DNA of 64,000 nt. Origin: a virus. This document shows, one piece after another, positions 10,701 through 16,412 of this stretch. The notes under the pieces are model-generated. The model saw nothing but the letters and a program-made list of their open reading frames with translations. It was not told the DNA's origin and made no database searches. Each line of letters begins with the position of its first letter. Positions within the stretch are counted from its first letter, which is position 1. The position numbers and the translations under genes were made by a program. The DNA is taken from IMG/VR virus record IMGVR_UViG_3300025133_000077, positions 1 through 64,000 of that record. The stretch is one strand, 5' to 3'.

Positions 10701-11058
10701 CGCCCGACTTCAGGCGGAACTGGTTGTCGACCTGCCGCTCCTTGCCGTCGACGATGTAGGAGTAGCGTCGGGTGATCTTGGGGATCTTGGCCACGGTGAT
10801 CGTGGACTTGTCGATCACCTCCCCCGTGGTCTTGTCGATCAGGGAGAGACGGGCCTTGACGGGCACTGCCCAGGAGCGCCCGTGCAGCTTCGCCTCCCGC
10901 TGCGAGCGGATGTCGTCGAGGCTCAGGTCGTCGGCGACCCAACACTTCGACATCTCGAGGCGGCGGTTCTGTCCCTCGAAGGGGAAGTGATCGGCGACAG
11001 CCTCCGCGACACGGCTCTTCAGCGTCTCGAAGGCCTCTTCTGGGTCGAGCTGGGCCAT
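4759..11058 (-). CDS. Fused beta-beta' DNA-directed RNA polymerase, single chain
   Basis: 2099-residue DNA-directed RNA polymerase joining the bacterial beta and beta' cores. Beta signatures: NFEDGVVISQSASS (~640), GDKLVGRHGNKG (~781), LNPHGVPSR (~819), a KMTSRSGGTSAPYNL region (~910). Beta' signatures: IIGRRMDLSMRSTII (~1270), a VLMKRDPVLHKHGIMAFHP block (~1345), the catalytic Mg site NADFDGD (~1381-1387), VQSGARGN (~1642), bridge-helix GARMGTLGKVKGT (~1700), a Cys cluster CEESEGVCAMCYG (~1790) and QAIGEPATQLSMNAFHTGG (~1825). No stop separates the halves. The start at 11058 has GAGG 4 nt upstream; an upstream in-frame ATG at 11184 would cover the promoter. No alpha, omega or sigma gene is visible. 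It should transcribe phage genes; which class and in which compartment is unknown. Confidence 0.95.
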   Translation of the reverse strand: MAQLDPEEAFETLKSRVAEAVADHFPFEGQNRRLEMSKCWVADDLSLDDIRSQREAKLHGRSWAVPVKARLSLIDKTTGEVIDKSTITVAKIPKITRRYSYIVDGKERQVDNQFRLKSGVYHREDEAGRLVTQWNINNWEGAKADRFWSYFHPEKRVFTLKFGSMEDIGLYPVLRAMGEPDDKIKKAWGGEIYDASVKKYGDEKKQLQSLNKILKRTTGGSAETLAEAQAEVRKTLSAAELRKDSTKLTLGKPFAAVNGEAMLTSSKKLLSLARGEAAPDDRESLAFKDVLSIEDHLSDRLHRSRAEIGRRLRQGLDGKKGTVRQIVNPAVFGKPMGSFFSTSLAQMPNQTNPLEFVSGQMRTTIMGPGAVSDLQRVPKEALRINNTHLNYLDPITTPEGAKTGITLQLPLGVEKEGRELRVSLYNRKTKKIDKVAPHDFQGYVVAFSDQVKWAGEMPLPKNAKNVAVAGKGNDVMMRPWNEVTHVMLTSKGMYSLPTNLIPFLHNNQGNRTMTASRMQEQVVSLKHREAPLVQSATDAGEGHTFEQMMGSFNSHQAPVNGVVTKIVKDAVFIRDSTGKEHEVQVYKDFPLNQDEAYLDAHLKVKVGDRVKRGQLLADTNFTKDGTFALGKNLRVGYVPFKGYNFEDGVVISQSASSMLTSLHMYRMSTTIDRNSVFDKAKFLAHISPGTVTTAQMAKLDPRGVIKDGSDVEEGDVLIAKLQKREIGSEAAAYQALKRSKVQDYSNRSVLWDKGYKGKVVRVIRTAKQIEVHIKTEEPAQVGDKLVGRHGNKGIISRIVHDKEMPVTKDGNQIHIALNPHGVPSRINVGQVLETLAGKIAEKSGKAYHVDNFPQEEGKADYGRVVQSELKKHGLSDTEELFDPDTGKKMGDVLIGNQYIFKMKHKVSKKMTSRSGGTSAPYNLDRSPKEGGGTSAQSLSALGLYSMLAHGARHNLREMYTHKSDYNADMWTALHSGQALPAPKIPFTYHKFEGFLKTMGLDVEKKGDEMQLKPLTDKQVLGLSNGHVADPGRMFRGKDMKPEKGGIFDEKIFGSLHPEHADKQRWGHMTLETALPNPLFDNAITSLLDLKKGDIAAIVGHEKEVPGGGKGAEGIEKALRGLDLDAELKKTLTALKGARKYKLSRLRRRVRYLQALKAAELNPADAYMRKHIPIMPPKFRPVSVMDSGNTTAADVNQLYKGLSLTNQKLRDFDPGLPQNQKVPLYRELYDGLKALTMDGQKYQGRHYRGVLETVKGTQPKSGYFQNKIIGRRMDLSMRSTIIPEQSMGLDEVGLPQKAAMEMYKPFVVRELVQVFGYSPLRAQLAVKQNDPVAKKALESVVRDRPVLMKRDPVLHKHGIMAFHPKLVKGKAIRIHPLVTGGFNADFDGDTTAIYVPLTQEAVAEARKMVPSNNLFSASSGRLMNLPSQEAQLGLYQLSKWGKGTGKTFVSADDAIKAYKKGKVTASEEITVGSSVITKTAAWWRGGSHWAPEIDETIKEAGQQKTTVGRLMLANCFPAGSKERQKVLADPALVLTKGAVSSLLAPLAKAHPQRFSITVNKLNQLGNKHTYDTGYSFSLKDVLSRPDIRDKHFAEADREAAKAMKKGKGRDKAVVDAYMGALNKIDAEGKAKMKGTGNRMYEMVQSGARGNWDQFKQLTLAPVLVTDPNGSAVPIPIKKSYSEGLSAAEYWASLSGARMGTLGKVKGTQAPGELTKDLVSANINQLVTSPDCGTTNGVLMSVADSEIHDRYTAVPVKLKKGDVPSKTLLTAEVLTKIKNSGVAQVLVRSPLKCEESEGVCAMCYGVTEAGSSPSLGENVGIWAAQAIGEPATQLSMNAFHTGGVVSKAEASRTDSFTRLGQLLHLTKSLPGEATISSYKGQIMKAEVDPAGGWRVHIRGKDRYGKYFPTPKSHYIPARNKPSDKVMRALRGTLMIEVALGEALSSGPVNPHHLLEVAGIESVKGYLTDEMHGAYGGKVKKRNMETVVRSLTNLSMIKQPGDTGFLRGDMVPTTKLEQVNREIGKKGGKGADHDPVLKGIQEVSMASSEDWMGRLNYRELKKTLTEGGAQGWKTNIHGTNPIPGLVLGTQFGKGTEKKPYAY

Positions 11059-11086
11059 AGATCCTCGGGCTGACGGACGTGGGGGC

Positions 11087-11116
11087 AGTGTAAGGGACCC
11101 TTGCAGTACAGCACAA
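11087..11116 (-). promoter_or_regulatory. Sigma70/sigmaA-like promoter of the RNAP operon
   Basis: Read on the minus strand: TTGTGC (11116-11111), an 18-nt spacer, then TACACT (11092-11087), which fits TTGNNN-18-TANNNT. Transcription would start about 20-25 nt before the RNAP ATG at 11058, leaving room for the GAGG ribosome site. The host-type boxes suggest the phage polymerase gene itself is read by host RNAP. Motif match only. Confidence 0.45.
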
Positions 11117-11124
11117 TCACGGAG

Positions 11125-11140
11125 GATGCCACGGCATAAG
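11125..11140 (+). promoter_or_regulatory. Candidate phage promoter/operator with CGGCATAAG
   Basis: CGGCATAAG at 11132-11140 follows GAGGAT and lies 36 nt before the first plus-strand start. It includes a small inverted repeat, ATGCC-AC-GGCAT. The same CGGCATAAG, also after GAGGAT and an inverted repeat, sits 32 nt before the other plus-strand operon at 16413. No host-type -35 box is found at the right distance. It may be a promoter for the phage RNAP or an operator. Confidence 0.35.
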
Positions 11141-11176
11141 CAGAGTAGAGGAACACCCCTCGTAGGAGACAAAGCA

Positions 11177-11308
11177 GTGGCCAACGATCAGCAGAAGAAG
11201 AAGACGCCCCCCAAGGTCGAGAAGCGCTCCAGCGTGCGCCGCTTCTCGAACAACGTGAAGAAGGCGGTGGGCGGTCACCGCCGTCCCGCCCCCAAGAAGA
11301 AGGAGTAG
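11177..11308 (+). CDS. Small Lys/Arg-rich protein
   Basis: 43-residue very basic protein rich in Lys, Arg, Pro and Ser (KKKTPPKVEKRSS, PAPKKKE at the end), probably unstructured and able to bind nucleic acid by charge. The GTG at 11177 is preferred because AGGAG lies 8 nt upstream; an ATG at 11126 in the same frame abuts GGAGG and would begin inside the promoter-like motif. First gene of a four-gene plus-strand cluster. No family recognised. Confidence 0.55.
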   Translation: MANDQQKKKTPPKVEKRSSVRRFSNNVKKAVGGHRRPAPKKKE

Positions 11309-11312
11309 GACC

Positions 11313-11435
11313 GTGAGGTGGTTGCTCCTGTCGGGCTTCTACTTCGGCTTCCTCCTCGCACTCCACGACGGCATCCAGCTCGAGAAGATTCGAGTGCGTG
11401 CCCACATCGCGAAGGACGAGGACGAGGAGAAGTAG
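11313..11435 (+). CDS. Small single-pass membrane protein
   Basis: 40-residue protein starting at GTG 11313, 4 nt after the previous stop, with AGGA just upstream. Residues ~3-18 (WLLLSGFYFGFLLALH) form one hydrophobic segment and the C-terminal half is charged (KDEDEEK), so a single membrane span is likely. The stop TAG is followed immediately by the ATG of the next gene. Early phage membrane proteins of this size often alter the host envelope, but nothing here identifies a role. It could also be a small holin-like protein. Confidence 0.5.
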   Translation: MRWLLLSGFYFGFLLALHDGIQLEKIRVRAHIAKDEDEEK

Positions 11436-11750
11436 ATGGCCTACTGCCCCCTGTTGCCGGGGCACTGCCGGAACGCCACCGACTGTGGCGGGTGCAGCAC
11501 GTTCTCCGACGTGCTGCACCCGTACGCAGACGAGCTGTTCTGGGTCTGTCCCGATTGTCTTACGCCCCGTCGAGAGCCCAGCGGCTTCACCCTCCTGGGC
11601 CACTACCAGGAGATCGACTGCGACATCTGCAGCAAGCTCTCCAACCTGTGCCAAGCGGCTCTGCCTCCCGACGTACTGACGGCAGCCAAGTGGTTCGAGA
11701 TGCTCCAGCGCATCCTGGAGAAGGCGACCGAGGAGAACGAAGATGGATGA
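11436..11750 (+). CDS. Cys-rich (zinc-binding type) small protein
   Basis: 104 residues with seven or more cysteines arranged as CPLLPGHC, CGGC, CPDC and CDICSKLSNLC, a pattern expected for one or two zinc ribbons. The C-terminal ~30 residues are helical and acidic. The ATG directly follows the TAG of the previous gene, and the end overlaps the next gene by 8 bases, so it belongs to the same transcript. Family not recognised; nucleic-acid or protein binding is the usual role of such ribbons. Confidence 0.7.
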   Translation: MAYCPLLPGHCRNATDCGGCSTFSDVLHPYADELFWVCPDCLTPRREPSGFTLLGHYQEIDCDICSKLSNLCQAALPPDVLTAAKWFEMLQRILEKATEENEDG

Positions 11751-12108
11751 CTGCTGTGCCCAGTGCCAGGAGCAGTTCGAGCTCCGGGAGACCGGCATCC
11801 TTGAGGTCTACGAGGGGGAGGTCGGCTTCAATGACGAGGGGGAGGTCGCCTTCATCCCCGACGACTTCGCCCAGTACATCCACACCAAGTGCGCGTCGCG
11901 GTACTTCAACCCCGGCGAAGAGGCCGAGGTTCGCAGGGAGATCCGCGAGGAGGTGCTCTTGGATGGAGCCGCCCAGGTGAACGCCTACCTGGGTGGCGTG
12001 GAGAAGATGCGGCAGCGCGAAGAGGAAGAAGAGGAAGTCGCCGAGGAGTGGGTTCGCCCGCCCGCTCGGCGACGCTCCTCTCGTGGGGGGAGGTGGGGAG
12101 GACGATGA
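11743..12108 (+). CDS. Acidic hypothetical protein with N-terminal CxxC
   Basis: 121 residues. It starts MDDCCAQCQEQFELR, has a third Cys in HTKCASRYF, and ends with a long acidic helix (REEEEEEVAEEW) followed by an Arg/Gly-rich tail. Two CxxC-type cysteines plus His/Cys could bind one zinc. It overlaps the preceding gene by 8 bases and is the last gene of the small plus-strand cluster, followed by a strong hairpin. Function unknown. Confidence 0.65.
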   Translation: MDDCCAQCQEQFELRETGILEVYEGEVGFNDEGEVAFIPDDFAQYIHTKCASRYFNPGEEAEVRREIREEVLLDGAAQVNAYLGGVEKMRQREEEEEEVAEEWVRPPARRRSSRGGRWGGR

Positions 12109-12113
12109 TCCTG

Positions 12114-12133
12114 GCGGGCCCGAAGGGGCCCGT
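12114..12133. terminator. Hairpin terminator between convergent genes
   Basis: GCGGGCCC, loop GAAG, GGGCCCGT: an 8-bp stem with one G-U pair between the plus-strand gene ending at 12108 and the portal gene ending at 12142. No long T tract, so it may act in both directions or only as a transcript end. Confidence 0.6.
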
Positions 12134-12141
12134 CGCTTAGC

Positions 12142-14148
12142 TCACACCAGCGCCCTGCCGGGGTCTCGCCGGGGCGGCTTCTGCGACGGGAGCGGAGACT
12201 GCTGCGCGTCGAGCGGGTCCCGGGTCTCCTTGGAGCCCTGCATGATCTGCAAGACCAGCGAGTAGAAGTGCGGCTGCGTCGACTTCATCTTCTGCATCGC
12301 CGCGTAGGCGTCCGGCGGCTTCGTCTTGAGCAGCTTCCGCAGCTCGTTCGCCGTCCGCTTGGCCACGTAGAAGACGTCCTGACCCGTGCCCGGGTCAGCC
12401 GTCAGCTGAGAGGACGCCTCCTGCGGGACGCCTGTGACCGGAGAGGACTGCCCGTTCTCCGGGTACAGCTTGGCCCCTGCCGGGCCCTCGACGGGGCCGC
12501 TGCCGCCCTCCTGGCCACCCTCCTGGCCAGGGCCGAGCTGCATGGCTCCGCCCCCGCCCACGAGGTCGGACTGGGCCGCCTGCATGTAGAGCTGCATGAC
12601 CTGCTGAGCCTCGCCCTGGCCGACGGCCGCGGAGACCTGGGCCCGTCGCTGGTCCTCGGCCTGCTTCCTCGACTCGGAGCTGAGCAGCAGCCGCTCGGTC
12701 TCGTAGTCCTCGTTGAGTTCGCGCAGGAAGGTGTGGTCGGAGATCTTGTTGGCCTGGTTGGCCTGGAAGTAGATCATCGTGCGCTGCAGGTCGTCCGCCA
12801 TCTTGAAGCGGCGGAACTTCTTGCCCACGCGGGGCCAGCCCAACCACGCGCCGATGGAGTCGAACACCCAGTCCGTGAGGCCCTGGATGTCGGCGCGGTA
12901 GTTGATGAACTCGTTCTCTAGGTTCCGCATGGAGACCTGCGTGCCGGAGTAGCCGAGGCCGCCGAAGATAAACTCCTGCGGGACGTGGAGGCCGGCGACG
13001 ATGTTCTCTGCCCAGACGCGGTACTCCTGGTGGAGCACCATCGCTCGGCCCTGGCCGCCGACCATCTGGTGTCCCACGGGGAGGGGCAGGATCGGGATGT
13101 AGTTGGGGTCCCGCCGCCACCGCTCGATCTCCTCCTCCATCTGGCTCTTCCAGCCGGTGAGGGGCATCGTGGTGTACGGGTCGCTGGTCCCGGAGCCGGG
13201 CTGCGGGAAGATCATGCGCAGCGGCACGATGTGCTCGCGGGCGATGGCTTCCTGGCCCTTCTTGAGGATCTGCAGGTAGTAGGAGTCCTTGAGCACCGGC
13301 AGGATGCGGGACAGACCCCAGCCCTTGTCGTTCCCGTTGCCCGAGATGGACGGGCGCCGCATGTGGAAGAGCTGGCCCGGGGCGAACCGGAGGCCGGTCT
13401 TCTTGCGGGCGGCCTCGACGAAGACGTTGGGGATCTCCTCCTGAAGGTGGTTCCTTCCGATCATCAGCCGCGCCCGCGTGCGGGGGCTCATCTCGTAGTA
13501 GTACCTGCAGTGCCCGGTCTCCTCGTTCACATCGATGGCGATGCGCTCGGGGTCCCACCGGACGAGCCCGATCTTGTACGGGCTCCGCTGCCAGACATCG
13601 AGGGGCTTGGCGTTGCCCACCTTCCTGCACTTGGGGCAGGTGAGGCGGTAGTTCAGCTCCCGCCACTTGTAGTGGGGCCGCAGCTTCTTCGCCGGCGCCT
13701 GGTACTTGCAGTGGTTGCACTGCAGGAACTTCACGAAGGGGTAGTTGATCGAGGTGAAGGAGTTGCCGTAGCACTGGTAGTCCAGGCCGGTCTCCACCTG
13801 GAAGCTGCGGAACTTCAGGATCTGGTCCTTGAGGTACTTGTACTTCCGCGCCACCGCCTCGTGCTTGCTCTCGAACACCAGGTCGGTGATCGGGTACGAG
13901 GCCATCTTGTAGATGACCGCGTTCACCAGCGGGTTGGTGAAGAAGTAGTAGCGGCACCAGCGGAACAGCTTCTTCTGCGACGAGGGCAGGTAGGTGTGCG
14001 CTCCGTCGAAGAAGGGGCTGGGGTACGGCACGCCGGCCCGGCCCGAGGCCCCGAAGAAGCCCGAGCGCAGGTTGGCGAAGCCGCTGCCTCCGGCGGTGCC
14101 GCCGCTCACCCCGTACGTGGGCAGCCCGAAGTCGAATCCCTCAGCCAT
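12142..14148 (-). CDS. Portal protein with zinc-ribbon insertion
   Basis: 668 residues, the usual length range for large-phage portals. Portal-like features are the aromatic N-terminal region (RWCRYYFFTNPLVNAVIYKMA), the GLHVPQEFIFGGLGYSGTQVS block, and the long helical ENEFINYRADIQGLTDWVFDSIG stem region. The C-terminal ~130 residues are low-complexity Gln/Gly/Ala. Unusual is a CNHC...CPKC pair near residues 142-172, which looks like a zinc ribbon inserted in the wing. The portal would form the dodecameric DNA channel at one capsid vertex and dock the terminase. It is the last gene of a three-gene minus-strand operon. No capsid or terminase gene is in the window. Confidence 0.75.
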   Translation of the reverse strand: MAEGFDFGLPTYGVSGGTAGGSGFANLRSGFFGASGRAGVPYPSPFFDGAHTYLPSSQKKLFRWCRYYFFTNPLVNAVIYKMASYPITDLVFESKHEAVARKYKYLKDQILKFRSFQVETGLDYQCYGNSFTSINYPFVKFLQCNHCKYQAPAKKLRPHYKWRELNYRLTCPKCRKVGNAKPLDVWQRSPYKIGLVRWDPERIAIDVNEETGHCRYYYEMSPRTRARLMIGRNHLQEEIPNVFVEAARKKTGLRFAPGQLFHMRRPSISGNGNDKGWGLSRILPVLKDSYYLQILKKGQEAIAREHIVPLRMIFPQPGSGTSDPYTTMPLTGWKSQMEEEIERWRRDPNYIPILPLPVGHQMVGGQGRAMVLHQEYRVWAENIVAGLHVPQEFIFGGLGYSGTQVSMRNLENEFINYRADIQGLTDWVFDSIGAWLGWPRVGKKFRRFKMADDLQRTMIYFQANQANKISDHTFLRELNEDYETERLLLSSESRKQAEDQRRAQVSAAVGQGEAQQVMQLYMQAAQSDLVGGGGAMQLGPGQEGGQEGGSGPVEGPAGAKLYPENGQSSPVTGVPQEASSQLTADPGTGQDVFYVAKRTANELRKLLKTKPPDAYAAMQKMKSTQPHFYSLVLQIMQGSKETRDPLDAQQSPLPSQKPPRRDPGRALV

Positions 14149-15018
14149 CTACGCCGCCTTGCTCTGGAGGAGCCACGAGAACTCTCGGGCCTGCACAGCT
14201 TCCTGCTGGCGCCGGTGCACCATGTAGTTGTGGGCCACGAGCAGCTTGCCGCAGACGACATCCTCGCGCACATCGTCGCTCAGGTCTGCCCCTTCCCCAC
14301 CGTGCACCTGCCTCCACCGGGCGGCGACCGGGCGGGGGTCGTTCTTGTAGAAGGTCGAGACGTTGCGGCCTACCTCGTCCGGGATGCCCCGCGCCGGCCT
14401 GCCGTTCACCGTCTTCTCGTCCATGTCCGGGTTGAACCGCCCCACGCAGACGTCGCACCGCCCATCCTCGAGGTCGTCGTCGTCCTCGTTGCCGCAGTCC
14501 CCACAGCGGTAGGTGGGCTCGGCCACCACGCGCTGCGCGACGGCGAGGGGGCCCGGCAGGAACCAGACGCCGCGCTCCAGAGCCGAGGCCGCCATGAACC
14601 GGACCACCTCCTCCTGGTACGGCTCCTTGCGGATGTCCGAGACCATGTCGACGGCCGCCATCATCTGGGCAACTGTCGGTTGCTGAAGTGTCATGAAGTC
14701 GGGGGTGTTGTTGTTCAGCGCCTGCACCAGAGGGGCAAACACCGACCACGACGACCAGAAGCCGTTGGCCAGCAGCAGGTTGCGGATCGCCTGGATCTTG
14801 TTCTTGTTCAGCGCGCTGACCGTCACCCTGTGGGGACGGGAGTAGTGCTTCTGGAAGAGCTCCGAGAAGTCCTGCTCGATCTCGTACCAGAGCACATCGG
14901 AGTCCCACTCCAGCCAGTCCGACTTGAACACCGCGAAGAGGAGCCCGGCCAACACCGCCGGGTGCGCGTCGTGGTAGCCGAAGAAGAGGGCCGGCGACTC
15001 AGGCGCTGATGGTTCCAC
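14149..15018 (-). CDS. Zinc-ribbon protein next to portal
   Basis: 289 residues from GTG at 15018, chosen because AGGAG lies 8 nt upstream and the codons further upstream look non-coding; it overlaps the end of the preceding gene by 20 bases. A ribbon-type motif CGDCGN followed by an acidic DDDDLEDG run and CDVC sits near residue 155. The C-terminal part is helical and charged. It stops one base before the portal ATG. The position suggests a head or head-tail role, but no family is recognised. Confidence 0.6.
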   Translation of the reverse strand: MEPSAPESPALFFGYHDAHPAVLAGLLFAVFKSDWLEWDSDVLWYEIEQDFSELFQKHYSRPHRVTVSALNKNKIQAIRNLLLANGFWSSWSVFAPLVQALNNNTPDFMTLQQPTVAQMMAAVDMVSDIRKEPYQEEVVRFMAASALERGVWFLPGPLAVAQRVVAEPTYRCGDCGNEDDDDLEDGRCDVCVGRFNPDMDEKTVNGRPARGIPDEVGRNVSTFYKNDPRPVAARWRQVHGGEGADLSDDVREDVVCGKLLVAHNYMVHRRQQEAVQAREFSWLLQSKAA

Positions 15019-16300
15019 GGGCGTGGCTCCTGCTGGCCGCCAGCCGCGCCACGACCACCTGCTTGGGGTAGGGCAGGGACTTGAAGACGGTGACGGGCTT
15101 CGCCATGAACTGGTCCGCCGCGTCATCGCCGAGCGCATCCCGGACACGGCCGAGGTCGTTGCGGGAGAGCCTCAGCAGGTCCGCCCCCGTCACCTTGTCG
15201 ATCCCCTTCATCCAGTGGTAGCCGGCGTCCTCGGACGCTGTCTTCTCGGAGAGGGCTGCGCGGTACGGGTCGGGCAGGGAGCGGTCCCACTCCTGGCTGA
15301 GCCCGTAGTGCTCGTCGAACTGCGTCAGCGCCTTGCCGAAGGCGTCGGGACCCTGGTGCGTGGCGACCGTGGCCAGCTTCATCAGGATGGCGCCGCCCCG
15401 CTCGTCGACCCGGCCCGCCCTGGCGTTGAGGTGGAGGACGAAGCTCTCGTTGAGCTGCTCGCCCCCGTACTGCGCCACCTTCTCGGTGACCTCGACCTCG
15501 AAGTGGTCGGCGGCGAGCTTGACGTTGCGGCAGTACTCCCGCCGGTCAGCGGGGTGGAAGCGGTCCCCGTACTCGTCGAAGTAGGCCATCGCCTGCTTGA
15601 CCTGCTCTTCGGTGTCAAGCGGGTAGCGGTCGTCGAGGGCCGCCGTCTTCCTCCGGGAGTGTCGATCCAGTGCGGCGTACGCTCCGTAGCCTGCCCCGAT
15701 GCCAAGAAGTGCGCCGCCCGCCCCCTTCGCTGCGCCACCGGCGGTGCGCTTCAGGGTCTCGGTCTTCGTCGCCCCCTGTTGCCGCGCCTTGCGGAAGCCG
15801 GCAGCCGCGCCGACCGTGCCTGCCCCAAGAGGGATGCCGGCCACGATGCCGGCTTCGATGAGGGTGAACGCCTGCTTCTCCCAGGCCCGGATGTCGACGA
15901 CGGCCTCGGCGATGCCGGCCACCTTCATCAGCATGCCGTCGCGGGAGCCGATCTCGGGCACAGCCGAGGCGACCTTGGCGACGAGCCCGGGGACGGTGTA
16001 GCCGCCCTCGTCCATCGTCTCCATCAGCTTGATGCCGGCGACCACGGCGGCCGTCTTCGGCATCTGGTCCCAGGTCCGCTCGAGGTACTGGGCACTGAGC
16101 CACGCCACCTCGGGCGAGGTGCAGGCGAACTTGCGGAGCTTGCCCTCGCTGCTGAGCATGACGACTCCGAAGTCGGAGTCGGGGTAGCGCGACAGCTCAT
16201 CGCGCTCGGGCAGTGACGCGGTCGCCACCTTCTCGGGGAGTGAGACCGACGCTGCCTTGAGCAGCCCCGGTCCCAGATCGTGCGGGTCGACAGCGAGCAT
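14999..16300 (-). CDS. Ala/Gly-rich membrane-type protein upstream of portal
   Basis: 433 residues from ATG 16300, which has GGAGG 4 nt upstream. Two hydrophobic Gly/Ala segments (~170-195, FTLIEAGIVAGIPLGAGTVG, and ~220-240, GGALLGIGAGYGAYAAL) resemble the membrane-like segment of the polyvalent protein. The chain contains many short K-x-A-[ASF]-type tetrapeptides (PKTAAV, AKVASA, EKQAFT, RKTAAL, EKTASE), also found in the polyvalent protein. It could be an internal or ejected virion protein, a maturation factor or an anchor; no family is recognised. First gene of the portal operon. Confidence 0.55.
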   Translation of the reverse strand: MLAVDPHDLGPGLLKAASVSLPEKVATASLPERDELSRYPDSDFGVVMLSSEGKLRKFACTSPEVAWLSAQYLERTWDQMPKTAAVVAGIKLMETMDEGGYTVPGLVAKVASAVPEIGSRDGMLMKVAGIAEAVVDIRAWEKQAFTLIEAGIVAGIPLGAGTVGAAAGFRKARQQGATKTETLKRTAGGAAKGAGGALLGIGAGYGAYAALDRHSRRKTAALDDRYPLDTEEQVKQAMAYFDEYGDRFHPADRREYCRNVKLAADHFEVEVTEKVAQYGGEQLNESFVLHLNARAGRVDERGGAILMKLATVATHQGPDAFGKALTQFDEHYGLSQEWDRSLPDPYRAALSEKTASEDAGYHWMKGIDKVTGADLLRLSRNDLGRVRDALGDDAADQFMAKPVTVFKSLPYPKQVVVARLAASRSHARGTISA

Positions 16301-16321
16301 GGGGCCTCCGATGACGGCTCG

Positions 16322-16351
16322 ATGATGTCTGCGGAGACGTCCTGATGTCAA
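16322..16351 (-). promoter_or_regulatory. Sigma70/sigmaA-like promoter of the portal operon
   Basis: On the minus strand TTGACA (16351-16346) is followed by 18 nt and CATCAT (16327-16322). The -35 box is a perfect consensus and the -10 box matches TATAAT at 4 of 6 positions. Transcription would start near 16315, just before the GGAGG and ATG at 16300. The spacer length equals that of the RNAP promoter. Confidence 0.6.
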
Positions 16352-16362
16352 CGCAAGAACCC

Positions 16363-16380
16363 CGAGGATCTCGGCATAAG
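16363..16380 (+). promoter_or_regulatory. Second copy of the CGGCATAAG motif
   Basis: CCGAG-GAT-CTCGG, an inverted repeat, runs into CGGCATAAG (16372-16380), 32 nt before the ATG at 16413. It repeats the element at 11125-11140 before the other plus-strand operon. Promoter for the replication block or operator; not decided by sequence. Confidence 0.35.
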
Positions 16381-16412
16381 GACAGTGCCTACCAACAACA
16401 GGAGCCTATCAG

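Noticed and set aside
11059-11184. Upstream start (ATG 11184) for the RNAP
   Set aside because: It would translate across the TTGTGC-18-TACACT promoter, and the ATG at 11058 has its own GAGG site; alignment with beta begins near this start.
11070-16372. The shared CCCGAGGATCT between the RNAP ribosome site and the 16363 element
   Set aside because: In the RNAP gene it is explained by the Shine-Dalgarno sequence, so the match may be coincidental; only CGGCATAAG is kept as a motif.
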